Shown here one piece after another: positions 24,096-36,075 of a stretch of DNA of 64,000 nt. Under the pieces are notes generated by a model. It saw only the letters and a program-made list of their open reading frames with translations, did no database searches and was not told where the DNA came from. A program made the position numbers and the translations under genes. Position 1 is the stretch's first letter; each line of letters begins with the position of its first letter. The DNA is taken from assembly GCF_004115265.2 (NCBI RefSeq), contig NC_046291.1:54901001-54965000 (forward strand). The letters run 5' to 3'. The stretch is from Rhinolophus ferrumequinum (lineage: Eukaryota; Chordata; Mammalia; Chiroptera; Rhinolophidae).

Positions 24096-27000
24096 CTAAT
24101 CAATCTTCTTTTCACTTGGTTTCATTAGCATGTGGATACAGTAGGGAATTAGAGCAACCACAGTCAGTGGAATGGATGCACTTTTACAGAAAGACAGCAC
24201 ATAAAATAAGTGCTCTGCATGAGTGGGGATTTTGATGACATGGTAGAGCTGCAGTGTGCTCCACGAGGCCATGACGCAGAGGAGCCGGAAGCTCAGCTTG
24301 TAGCCGTTTTCGCCTCGGCAACTCCTGAGAAACATCTCTGAGTTGATTGCAAAGCCCAAGCCGAAGAGGACCCCAAGGTTTCTCACTAGTCCAGCAAAAG
24401 GCGTGGTGTCAATGTGAATCCAGTCGGGGTTGGCACACCACTTCTTGGCTATGGGCACAGACCACAGCAGGTCAATATCAAGCAGTCTGAGAAGCAGGTA
24501 AAAGCCAAGTGCAAACAGGAAAAGGAAAAGGTTGGTTTTCAGGTACGTGCTCAGGCTGGCTGTCTGGATGCCTGGAGTGTGTTCAAAGGCCTCTGCCACA
24601 AGCATGCCTGGGGATGAGAAAGAGACACTGAAGGTAACTACGTGCCCCTCAGCCCCCCAGGAATCAGTCCTCTCTGCATTAAAAAATGTAGCTATAGTTT
24701 TCACGGATGAAGGGTGTTAGACACCTAGACTCTATTGATTTTCCCAAGTTTTTTTTTAGTTTTTAATTTGTTTGTTTTAAGGCAGTAACTAAAACACACA
24801 CTTGCCTCATGGTCTTTTCGCCACCTATATTATGACAGGGGGATCTTTCAGGAATCCCTGGCCCTGAGTGACAACCCATTCTATAGGCAGAGCACTGATC
24901 TAGGTGCTTGTAATTAGTATTTCAGTTGCGTAGCCAATTAACTTAGAGAGCCTTTGAAAAGCATGTGAGGCTGAATGGCAGAAACTCAATCATGGTGAAT
25001 GGCACTTCAGGAATACAAAGCAGCTGCTAAATGAATTCCATAGTCATGTAAAATCACGGCAGGTGTTTCAGAGACTGGCATGCTGTGCAGGTTGGAATGC
25101 CATTATTAAGTCTCCCAAAGCAAGACACAAGCAGGCTGTCTGAAGTGGTGGTTTGGGAGTTGGACTTAGTTCTAGTCACACTTCAGAGAAGCCCATCTCA
25201 CTAAGAGGTTAACGTTTATCCCGTTAAGTGAGAATGTGCCATTGTGTACATGGAGGATTTGAGAGGTGTGTTGAACCACTTAAGCTCCCAGGTAGCATTA
25301 AGTATCAGTGGCGTGGCAGAATTACCTGAGAATGGAGATCTGATTACCAGGGAGAATCTGACAACATAAAACAAAGCTTTCAAATGACACTAAAGCTTTT
25401 AAATGATACAACCAAAGGTAAGTGATCATATTTACCACCAATTACTCCAAGAATAACTTGATGAGGAAAATGTGTTGCTATGAATACTCTTGAGATGCAG
25501 ACACTGATTTGAATCAACCAAAAAAGACTCCAAAGAAATGACCAGGTCAGTCTACGATGGAAGAATAGATACAAGCGTAAAAAGCAAAGAAATTGTATCA
25601 CTCATAAAATTAGGGGGGTGACACCAGATGACCTTTCTTAGAGGAATTGTCTAGCTGTGACATAACATCATAATTCTTGAGTCTTTTTTTCAAAATGTTT
25701 CCATGTGCTCCATAGGACTTGAAAATCTTTAACAGAGGTTTCTACATTTATCAATGCATTAAACTTAACCAGTGCTGTGTGCTGAGATTTTAATAAATGC
25801 TATAAAAGGAACCCAATTTGATATCCTAATAATTATTTTAACGGAGTAGGAAAAATTCAAGTTTGGGGGAATTACTAATATCCAGAATGATCAAAAATGA
25901 ATTGTATCTATTTTTAATCCCTGTTATGTGTGCTTCCTCTTTACTTTCCTCTCTCAACCTTTCTTTGCTTGAAGAAACTCACTGGAGAGGCAGCTGCCAC
26001 TCTGAAGAAAAGCACATGAGCATTCTCTCAAGGACAAGTTTTCACTGCTTTTAATTTCAGACTCAAGAGTCCCGATTCCTTGGCTGTTAAGATATAGGAA
26101 ACAAGGAACAAGGGAATTGCTTGTAATCTAAATACTTTAGATTAGAAACAGCAATGTACAAAAACTTAAAAAATATTAAAATCCAAGCAATTCCTGTTAC
26201 TTTAATTAAAAAATTAGCAATATTGAATTTTAAGATTCCTTGGGGGTTCTGAGTGGTTTGTTCCTGATAATCAGACCAAACTTTGGTTATTGAACAACTA
26301 AGGATTAGAGAGAAATGAGACTTCCAAAGAGGAAGTGAGCAGGGGTTTCCACATGGAAAAAGAATAAACAAGGATTTGGCAATATTAAGGTAAGGAGTAG
26401 ATACTAAATACATTTTGATGGATGAAGAAATGTTGCAGTTATAAAACTCAAAAAAGAATTATGAGAATTTTTTTAAAAAAAGAAAACAACTATTTTTCCA
26501 GGTTTGAAAATTGGAAGAAGAAATGAACTACAGAGAAAATGTAAAGCTTATATCTAGATTCGTATTTTGAAAAATTGTCTGTAGATAGAAAATGCTAATT
26601 TTTTTAAATTACAACAACTTTTTACTGTTGTTTCTGGACAAGTCATACAGTGCATAGTCTGTCGCATTAGAATAATTTAAACATGCCCAAATTCATTTGG
26701 TCATTGGGTTCTTATATTATCCAATACTGCTCTCAAAAGTGGAATATATGATGGATGTTTGAAATTTTTCATTTTAAAAGAACTTTGGTATATGTGTTAG
26801 TATTTTTTCAAGCAATTAACTGAAAAATCTTATCTCAGGCAGTTTATGAGCAAAGTGATGCTCAGGATTGTTTTAATGATAGTTAAAGTGTTTATATTTC
26901 AGGAAAGAAGAGAAGGAAATAGCCCAATTCTTAGGAAAATTTTGAGTAATCTTAAAGTTCTAGGTATTTCTGAACATTACAAATCTACTAACATTAAATC

Positions 27001-30000
27001 TACTAAGATTCAAACTTAAGTTTGTCTCTAGAAAGTTTTTAATTAAAAAGGTTGCAAAGTCTTTAAAGCTAGACTATGTTATTTATGTCAAAAACATTGG
27101 CTAATCAAAGAAAGAAGCATAATTATCCTAATTTAAATGATGCATTCAAGGGTAATGATGATTCTTAAAGTTTCTAATTAATCTTAAAGCAAGGGAATGT
27201 ACATGCCAAATTATTTCCTTATATATAGATAACTTATTTACAAGCTGCCAAAGTGATTATTGTACTATGGAGACCCAAAGGCAATTTTAGCAAATCATTA
27301 ATCAACTAAACATTTCCCACCCTATAATGTGGCAATAGCTGTGAGGTGATTAGGACATTATCTTAAAGCAAAATATTTATTTTCTATTCATTTTGTTATT
27401 TTGGTTATGATGGAATAGACTAAGCACATTTCAAGAACTAAAAATACACTAAAATGAATTTTGAAAAGGACTTTTCTGTATTCAAAGCTGTCATGTTCCA
27501 GTGCTACAGAAACTGGAGCAATGCTGACCTGTGCAGAGTGGTAGATGGCTTATCCATCCCGCTGACAGTATGGCGCAGGGCAGCGGTTACCATCACGTAC
27601 CAGACACACGATGAGCCCATTGCATGGCCAGATGGACTTCCTGTAAGAACAAGTGTCAATCCATTTGAAAGGTGGGTAACAGAGTATCAACATCAGAAGT
27701 GGACAGTAGAATAGCATATTAATCATAAAAATTACAAATAACTCAGAAACAAACCACAGGGCACAGGCTATATATAATGTCTAGACATAGGTAGAAATAA
27801 AGAAAATTGAGTTAAACTGAGCTTCAAAACACTATTTCATTTTTCCCCCGACAGTTTTCAAGTTCATCAAATTCCAGAAATTAAAATGTTCAAGGCTAAT
27901 TAAGAACTCAGGGTGTTGCACCAAAATCTGCCATATCTCTCTACTCATTCCTTATATCTAATTGTTTTCAATCGATGAGAAAATTTAAGTACTTGTATTG
28001 GATCTTGAATCAGTTTATTTTCCTTGGGCTGAAAAGTCAAAGATCTAAAGGATATTACTGCGATGTCTGATTTACCAATTGACTACTACACGCTTGTACC
28101 AGTAGCTACCTCTATGCCTGTCTCGTGGGTGGCCGCTTCAGTGGGAGTCTTTGTTATGAAATGCATGAGGAGAAGCTGTAAAGGGGACATCAGTCCTGCC
28201 AGAAGAAGCCTGCAGACAGGTAGCCTTTCTACTCCCAGAATGTCCTTCCCAGGCAGCTGGATTTTTTTAAAAAGTCACTTTACTTTGATATTCTCCCTGA
28301 GTCTTTACCAAGTGGAGATTTATTCAGGTTAATCACCAGTTTCTTTTTGAAAAACATTAAGTTAAACCAAACAAAGACAAATCTATTTCTTGTAGATCTA
28401 TTTCTTTCAAATATATTTCTTATGCTGGAATTTTCAGAGACTTTTATATGCTTAAGTGAGTTATACATCTCCAAGAAGTGAATATAGGATGCAATGTATC
28501 TTTCTTCTTCTTCTTCTTCTTCTTCTTTTTTTTTCCCCCAGCAAATGTCTCAAAAGATAGAACACATGTGGGAAGTGCTGGGATTTTTTTAAAAAGTAAC
28601 ATTTCAATTGTCTCAAAAGTTATCTATCCATTCACCCACCCATTCATCCATCCATCCCACACTGATTTCACAAAGATAAAAATACACACCATCCCTGACC
28701 TGATGGAACACACAGTCTACTGGAGGAGCCAGATATATAAAGAATTAATTATAGTGCAGTGTGATAGTAATGTAACAGATGGGTGATACTTTTATGAGAG
28801 CAAAAAAGAAAGATATTCAGACAACTCACTAGGAACTTACACTTTCACTATATTCAGGGCTAATTTCAAAGGATGGAAAATGGCAAGGATTTATGTAATA
28901 AACTATGGTGAGGTATAACACATATTTATAAATTAAAACAACATCAGTAATTTCCTTTATGTACATATTTCAAAAAACTTTTTTATAGTCTTAAATTCAA
29001 CTTCTATAGTAAAGGTTGTACACTGATACAGAATCTTACTTATAATAATAATAATAAAAAGTGGCCCAAGAAGCCTAGTTACATACTTACATACAAGAGA
29101 AAAAAAATTTTTAAGAAATCACTGTAAGTTCAGAGATATCTTTACTGGCGATAGTAATACCAGGAAGTCCTTACCTTTCTTACAGAAAACTTGTCTATTC
29201 TTTCCTCATTCGTGAGATTTTCAGAAGACCTATAATTACTTGAAAGTTGCTCAACAGGAAATAAATCAACATTTCTAGGATTTTAATATAGTTCTTTGGC
29301 AACTTGTTTCAGCTAACTGTTTTTTGTTTGTTTTAGTTCCAAACCATTACATTGTTCCAAAAAATAAATGCCAAATATAAAACCATTTGAGTAGTCTCCT
29401 AACTATAGATAACAATGAAATTTACCCTTCTATAGATAACAATGAAATTTGATTATTCATAAAACTTCTTTTCTTTCCCATTAGCAATTTTTATGCTTAT
29501 AAACGTTTAGCACCCTCAGTGATTACATTTTCTTTGATACTCTCTCTGATATCATACAGGTATTAGATGATAATCATACATAATGATTCCCTGTTGGAAT
29601 ATCTTTAGTAACTTGATTGCTTACCTGGACCTGTTTCGCATGTAGTGGGAAACTGTTCAAGGCATGGACTTGAGTGATTTAGGTAAATCTGAGTTTCTTG
29701 GACCCACCAGTAAGGCCGATGACCAAATAATATCCTGTATTTAAAGAAATATAAATATGCATATATTTAAACACACAACCATTACTTAATTGGAGACTAG
29801 TTATTTTCTCCTATAAAAATGATTCAAGCAGAGGGTTGATAGGGAGAGCCCATGATTAAGAAACTTTGAAAGAACTTGAGTTCTGGTCTGTCTCTCAGTA
29901 TAGAGGATGACACAGTCATTTGGGGTTTGGGCATTCTTTCAATAAAAGCTTTCAATAAAAACAGGGACTTTTTTCCTTGTAGGGGAAGTCCTGTGGGTGC

Positions 30001-30567
30001 TTTGGGTACTTAGACTAGGAATATCAAAGTGGTCCCTGGAATCATCTGTCTTTTCATTATAGTGCTGTTCATTTAACTAACTTCTTGTCTAATCACAGCA
30101 TATGTGTTACAGGATTTTGGAACTTACTTGTACATTAGTATACAGTTGTATATAAATGTACATTTGTATGTAAGTATACATTTCTATGGTTTTTGTAAGT
30201 TCTATTTATGAATTGGTGTTTCAAGTTAACTGATATGTTTGAAAGATTTTTCCAAGTAAAACTATACGCATTTAAAATGTGATTATTAAGCCAAAGCTAT
30301 AAATTTAAGAATAAGCTGTCGGAAAAATGAAACAAAACAGAAATCTTACCATTTAAAAATAAGATTGAACCAATCCCCAATGACTGCTACCCATATCATC
30401 TTGGTTCCAACTGTCTGATTAAGTTGAAACCAAAGTGGAAAATAAATAGAAAAGATATTCCGGGGGTCTCCAACATTAGACATAAAATTTAGAAAATTGT
30501 AGTAAGCTCGGTAATCCTTCTGCAAATGCTGAATAATGAGCACTCCATTCCTATGCAGGAAATCCAT
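24096..30567 (-). CDS. G6PC2: G6PC2, islet-specific glucose-6-phosphatase catalytic subunit (IGRP)
   Basis: ER-membrane phosphohydrolase of pancreatic beta cells that acts on glucose-6-phosphate and tunes the glucose set-point; it is also an autoantigen in type 1 diabetes. Five exons on the minus strand: 30350–30567, 29625–29734, 27529–27640, 25436–25551 and 24096–24607, all with AG/GT borders. They sum to 1,068 nt, giving 355 residues, the same length as human. The start is [10 protein letters not shown]. The phosphatase signature is complete: K72-x6-R79-P80, PSGH with H115, and S167-R168-x5-H174. The glycosylation sequon NHS after 'QIYL' is kept. Many hydrophobic segments match a multi-pass protein. 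Residues 206–214 read TYLKTNLFL, the equivalent of the known IGRP T-cell epitope region. The protein ends PSEKKID. No defect was seen. Confidence 0.97.
25552..27528 (-). other. G6PC2 intron 3
   Basis: AT-rich and about 2 kb long, between the exons at 25436–25551 and 27529–27640. I see no gene, RNA or clear repeat in it. Runs such as 26460–26490 are A-rich simple sequence. Confidence 0.6.
28500..28540. repeat. (TTC)n/T-rich simple repeat in G6PC2 intron 2
   Basis: About nine TTC units followed by a T run and CCCC. Confidence 0.9.
29403..29450. repeat. Two-copy tandem duplication, 27-bp period
   Basis: A 21-base word beginning CTATAGATAACAATGAAATT occurs at 29403 and again at 29430, separated by ACCCTTC plus the shared flank. 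It lies in G6PC2 intron 2 and reflects a small, fairly recent duplication. Confidence 0.85.
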
Positions 30568-30630
30568 CTTGAAAGAGAGACAATTCTAAACATAGAGCAA
30601 TTGGAGCTGAAGTGCTCTGAGCCCCACCAT

Positions 30631-30637
30631 TTTTATA
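30631..30637 (-). promoter_or_regulatory. G6PC2: G6PC2 TATA box
   Basis: TATAAAA on the minus strand, about 65 bases upstream of the ATG. This places the likely transcription start near 30600 and gives a short 5' UTR. Human and mouse G6PC2 are known to have TATA-containing promoters. Confidence 0.7.
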
Positions 30638-30679
30638 CGGTATTCTCATGGCGTGTCCAGTCATTACCACAACATGTGA

Positions 30680-30710
30680 TGCTGACCATCTGTGGAGAGG
30701 GCACGTCAGC
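30680..30710 (-). promoter_or_regulatory. G6PC2: Candidate Maf half-site and E-box in the G6PC2 promoter
   Basis: TGCTGACC at 30680–30687 overlaps CATCTG at 30687–30692. Together they suggest a Maf half-site and a NeuroD-type E-box, about 45–60 bases upstream of the TATA box. MafA and NeuroD1 regulate this gene in rodents. Motif match only. Confidence 0.4.
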
Positions 30711-32889
30711 CCTTGTCTGCTGAAAATCTTGTCTATTTCTGATTTTAATTGGAGCCAAAGAGGTGAAGTGCATGCTGATCTGTGGCAAGTCAAGAGGAAA
30801 TTTGGGTAGAGATACAATGAATTTCTTATGCAACCTCCCTTTTGCACGAACAGTTGGATCGTGTTTGCTTGAAATTTTTTGCACAGTTCATTTCCTTCAA
30901 GGGCAGAGACATTAGCAATTTCTCTGCTTGACCAGAAGACTATGCAGATAATTACTGCATGTCAAATAGCCCTTAAAGCCATGCATTTTAATTTAAAATA
31001 GACTGCGGCTCTTGGACTATTTTATTGCGTCTTTGAGGAAAGCAGAGGAGTAAATATCTGGGCATGAAAAATTTATGTGAATGACAGAATATTTTCTGAT
31101 CACAGACTTTTAAATAGAAGTATTTTGATATTTCTTTATTAACAAAGAGAATGATATGATGTGTATGGAATAGAGAAGGAAATACATAGAATACATGAAA
31201 TCTAGAAGGAAATGTATTGCTTTTTAAACATGAGGCAAGAAAGCAGAGATGGAAGTCACTTGGCCAATACAACTGTGTTAGGACTGAGTCACGTTTTTAT
31301 TGATTAGAGAATACAATGGAGAGTATTGGGGTGCGCTTACATGAGAGAAGGAGGACTAGACTTCAAATGGCTTTTGACCAATCAGGAAAACGTTTTGCTG
31401 GAAACAGAGTGTTCAGTAGACTCACGTGGGATGCACCAAAACAAACATGTAGATTGGGAATGAACAGAAAGGCAACTCAAAGAGAACTATGGATCCAAAT
31501 CACAAGTGAGATGCTGGATTTAGAGAGCTGAATTATGTCCATGAAGACTAATGTGAAAACAGTTAGCTCCATCAGGTGGTGGTGGGTACAGGTAGGAAAC
31601 CTTACTTGTTACCTTACCATTCAGGTTGTTGTCCTTGCTAATCAGAACCTCCTTCATGAGGAATCTTCTTCACATGCTATAAATATCACTTTGAACCTCT
31701 CTGTTGTCAAGGTTTCAGAGAACCTATCTATCTCTAGAATTAAAGAAAAACCTAATCTAATGAGAAATTATACAGCTGGTGACAGTTTGAATACACACTT
31801 GGTATTGTGGGCCAGAAGAGGTGAAGCCATGGTGACAATCGAAATGCGCTCCTCTTAAAACCGGGCATGGTGATGGCAGCTTTCCTTACTGAGTTTTCTG
31901 TGATGCTCACCTGGAAGGAGCTTAAAATACAGCCTGGATTCTGTGGATGAGAACTCCGGCTTGACAGTCACAAAGTGAGATTGCAAGCAGCACCATGTTA
32001 TTTTTTAGAAAGTGACTTAAGTGGCTGCCAGGAGATCGATATGCATCTCTATCTATGGTGAGAGCCTTACCAGTGTCCTTTATCGCTCTTATCATTTCAG
32101 TAGGAGAATAACCAGGAAGTAATCAGCCAGCACTGGACTTCCCCATGTTTTACCCTTCCTCCAGGCAGCCCACGAATTACACCCACTCTCCGTTCTCCCA
32201 CTAGTGTGCTAATCTGACCCAAATGGTGTATGTGTTGGGGTAAAATTAATTGTGCTGAAAACTCAGGTGTGCATTAGAATGTCTTGCATTTATGCTCTTC
32301 CAATTATTTAAAATATTTTACCTTATTATCCTTTAAAAATACTCTGTCTTATTATCTGGTTTTAACTTCACGATAGTCCAATAAGCCTCATTTTAGTGAT
32401 AAGGAAATGGACAAGTACCCTTCCTCAGGTCATTTCTTTAGTGCCGTACCCCTGTTTGAAAACGAAATTTTATTTCCAGAGCAATGCTTCCTCCTAGTCG
32501 AGGCTGTATCCAGGTTACCCAAGGACAACATTGGTGAGATTTAAAACAGCTGCAAAATGAATAATAGCTGATGCTATAGTCAGCTTGTTTCAAATGCTTT
32601 CAACTACCGAGACCTCCAATTCAACCACAAGCGCATCTGGCCAGCTGCCAGATCACTAGGAGAACTTCCTAGATATAATCACCACTTTGAATTTCTGTTG
32701 GCTTATTCCATCATTTGACAGCAGGGATGCAGTTGTTATGGGTTCAATGGCTACTGTTACCTCCTCAGTCTCTGACATCTTCCCTGGAGAAAATATCAAG
32801 TGGCACTAAGATGGGCACTCAGAGCTTGAAGTTGGCTCTGATGCCCTTCTGCTTCAGATGGCGCTGGGACCCAGCAGGCATTTTCTTCT

Positions 32890-33320
32890 CTGGAAATAGT
32901 TAAGTATGGGAATAAGGGAAGGCTGCCCAAATGAGAACAGAGGCTATTTATTCTGAGCTTGCTATAGCAGAGAGTCAGCCACCATCACTTGCATTTGACA
33001 GACTCAGAAGCAGGCAGTGGAATAGGAAAGCTCTATAGTGAACACAAGGGAAGCCTCAGGCCAGCTCTTGTTAGAGGTTGTTGGCACGGGCAAGCTGGAC
33101 ATGGGTCACCTAGAAGCAGAGCATCTCATGTGATTGATTAGGATGCATATTTGGCTTTCTCTGATTGGTCCTGAGTTGGAAGCAGAGGCAGAAAATAAGG
33201 AACCTGATAGTCATTGACCAATTCTGCCCAGGCTGGGCAGTTTGCTTAGAGGCTGTGGATCACAGTTCTATTGTCATATTTGGTCTGTCCATTGTCCATT
33301 TGTATATTCAGTCTCTCACA
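32890..33320. mobile_element. Possible LTR fossil
   Basis: A moderately GC-richer block with 'ggctatttattctgagcttg' and 'ttggctttctctgattggtc' looks like part of an old ERV LTR. The family was not assigned and the borders are uncertain. Confidence 0.3.
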
Positions 33321-33839
33321 AGACAAACTGAATAATCATATGTCAGAAGTAGTTTATGTGGCGTCCCACCAAGAAATAAGGAAATCCCTCGTCTATCCTA
33401 TGATTAAATAATTCTTATTATTCATTGAGCTAAAATGAGAGCATACAGTTGCTTTTCCAAAGAGAATCACTTTATTCAGGTATATCCTACTCTATCTGAA
33501 GTATTAGCCTTGACTAATCAGTCTGTGCTCTGGCTTTTTGTTTTACATATTCAGGTTGTATAATTTCCATAATCTCTTTACTGAGCCATGAGGAAGGACA
33601 TTACTTTCTTTTATTCTTTTTCTAAGAAGTATATGAGCTACACATTTCATAATACTCATTTTCTTCAGAAATGTCATTAAATCAGGGTGTGAATAATATC
33701 AAATACATTTTGTCTTACAATTAAAAATCCAACTTCATGCTCATTTAATACTAAAGAGTCTGTGGACTGTGATGAAGTTGGCTGCACATGAGCTTTTCAT
33801 CTTAAGCAGTTAATTACAAAGACGGTCTCTGAAGGACTA

Positions 33840-34055
33840 CAGTGGTACCTCGGTTTTCTCAAACGTAATCCACGAGCTCTGAAACATTCGAAAACAGCCG
33901 ACAGCTAGGCCTCAGGATCTTGCACTCAGGGGAAGCTGTGTCACATATTCGACTTCTGAGTCGTGTTCGAAAACCGAAGCATTTACTTCCAGTTTACGGC
34001 GTTCATAAACCAAAATGTTCGTCAAGAGAGATGTTCGAAATCTGAGGTACTACTC
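33840..34055. mobile_element. DNA-transposon MITE with CAGTGGTACCTCGGTTTT ends
   Basis: About 216 bp. The left end reads CAGTGGTACCTCGGTTTTCT and the right end is its inverted form (…TTCGAAATCTGAGGTACTAC). The interior holds repeated TTCGAAAAC-type words. It has no coding capacity. Elements of this type are, from memory, lineage-limited; the family name was not assigned. An 11-bp tandem duplication follows the right end. Confidence 0.7.
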
Positions 34056-34284
34056 GGTACTACTCGGTATCTAGTTCTGTAGACTTAGAATAATTAACCA
34101 AAGCAAAAGCACCTTGATGTCTTTTGCCTTTTACCAGGATCTGCTGTTTGTTTCCCACAGTTGATCATTTTCAGTCTTTTCATATCTTAGTTTATATGCA
34201 CTTTCTCAGAGATTCCTTCTCTGATGAGCATCTCTCACCATTCCTTTAACAGTGCTTTCTCTGAAACACTCTTTTCTTTTAGTG

Positions 34285-34675
34285 GATTATATTAGTCTGC
34301 TAGGGTTGAAATCCAAAGTCAGACTCGGTGGTTTAAACAACAGAAATATATTTTCTCACAATTCTGGATGCTGCAAGTCTAAGATCAAAGTGTCTGCAGT
34401 GTTGGTTTCTTCTGAGGCCTCTCTTCCTGGCTTGTTGATGGCCGTCTTCTCCCTGTGTCCTCACAGGGTCTACCTTCTGTATGGGTGTGTCGTAATCTCT
34501 TCTTATAAATACACACATCATATTGGATAAGGGTCCCCTCTAATGACCTCACTTTAACTTAGTTACCTCTTTAAGGGCCCTATCTCCAAATAGTCACATT
34601 CTGAGATACTGAAGTTTAGTTAGGACTTCAACATATGAATTTTGGGGGATGCAATTCAGCCTATAGCAGGGATTA
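34285..34675 (-). mobile_element. MLT1-family LTR fossil (ERVL-MaLR)
   Basis: On the minus strand the sequence follows the MLT1 consensus from its 3' end ('gctaggg…tggtttaaacaacagaaata') through 'ctctcttcctggcttg' and 'tccctgtgtcctcac' to the 'tatctccaaatagtcacatt' region. A solo LTR with no internal part, decayed; of early eutherian age by family. Confidence 0.8.
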
Positions 34676-35924
34676 AATTATAATTTGAGATTGTATTTTT
34701 TTCGAGTTTATGTGTTTAGTCTCTCTCTCTTGAACCACACTACAAGCTCCATAAAATAAGACATCATATTTGCTTTGTGTGCCAGTTCTTGCACAGTCCC
34801 TAGCCCAGGCCCGTGCAGGGGCTAATTTCCCATGATGCTAGCGAAGCTTACATGAGCCCCTGGCATGGCAGGTTATTGCTGGGACCTGCTGGGAGTTGTA
34901 GAGCATATTAATAATTTTATATTCTTTTTATTAAAGAGAGACCCCAATGTTAAAGGAGCTTTAGACTCCATAAAACATGGAACTACCCCTGGGTCCATTG
35001 TAGTGATTCAGGAAATGTTTGTAGAATGAATGAATTATTGATAAAAAGTTGATGTGAATGCTGTATTATAAAGAGGCTGTGTGTTTTTAAGAAAACATGT
35101 TTGTTATTCAGTTAGTCTAAGCTTAAATGTATTTTTCCACAGAGATAATAGTATAAAGTGGCTAGCATAGGTCAAGAAGGCTTCTGTAAGGTGGAGAAAA
35201 TTATATACAATGTTTATCTAAGAAAAAAGTAACATATATACACATCTGCTTATGTTTAAGGAGAATAGAAAAATAAACAATGAGTTAATGTTTTAAGTTA
35301 ATGTTCCTTTACCAATAAAGGAAGCAAGGGAATGAAGTAGAGGGAGATGGGAAAAGTGAGGCTTCTGTAAATATACTTATTTTCCAGAGTTGATTTTGAA
35401 ATGATGTAAATATTTTGTATATGTTAAGTTAAATTTAAAGAGCAATGTATACAAAATTTTAAAAATGAGACAAATGATAAAAATGAACAAATGCTCACTT
35501 GACCCATCATACTTATGAACTGTTCACTTCCAGCTCTGCAGCACGTACACGTGTGTTATGATTTTGCTCCTGTGGGAAATCTCTTTTTAAGTATTTCCTT
35601 AGTCCTTTTCAGTTTGCAGTCTGTCATCAGAGTTGCTTGGTGGGGGGATGATGCTCCCCAGTACTTATCCTATGAGGGTCACGGCAGGAGGGAGATGCAG
35701 GAGGTTGATCCTTTTTATTACTAGTAATGTTTGAGTAGAGCTTTTTCCTCCAATCACAGAGCCTGCCTGATAAGATGAATCATTTCAAAGTCAAAGTTGT
35801 TAGAGTTCAAGGTCTTTACCAAATCAGTTCACAAATGATGGAGCAATGGTATGTCTAAGCTACAAAGATGGAGATCCAAAAATGGGTGGAGCTACATCTA
35901 CCCTCCTGCTCCTTCTGAAGTTGT

Positions 35925-36075
35925 TTTTCTCAAAGTGTGGTCTATGGACCACCTACATGCAGATTCCCAGGCCCACTCCAGATCACAGAATCGGAGTCTT
36001 TGGGAAAATGGTCCAGAATTGTGCATTTTAATAAACTTCCTATGTGGTTCTCATGCACATCAAATTTTAGAAGCT
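35925..36075. mobile_element. hAT-Charlie remnant (MER5/MER1-like)
   Basis: 'ctcaaagtgtggtctatgga', then 'agattcccaggcccactcca' and 'gtggttctcatgcacatcaa', in the order of the MER5/MER1 group. Old and internally worn. Confidence 0.65.

Noticed and set aside
24608-24704. N-terminal extension of the last G6PC2 exon ([14 protein letters not shown]…)
   Set aside because: This part lies upstream of the acceptor (CCCCAG before GCATGCTTG), so it is intron; the exon begins at 24607.
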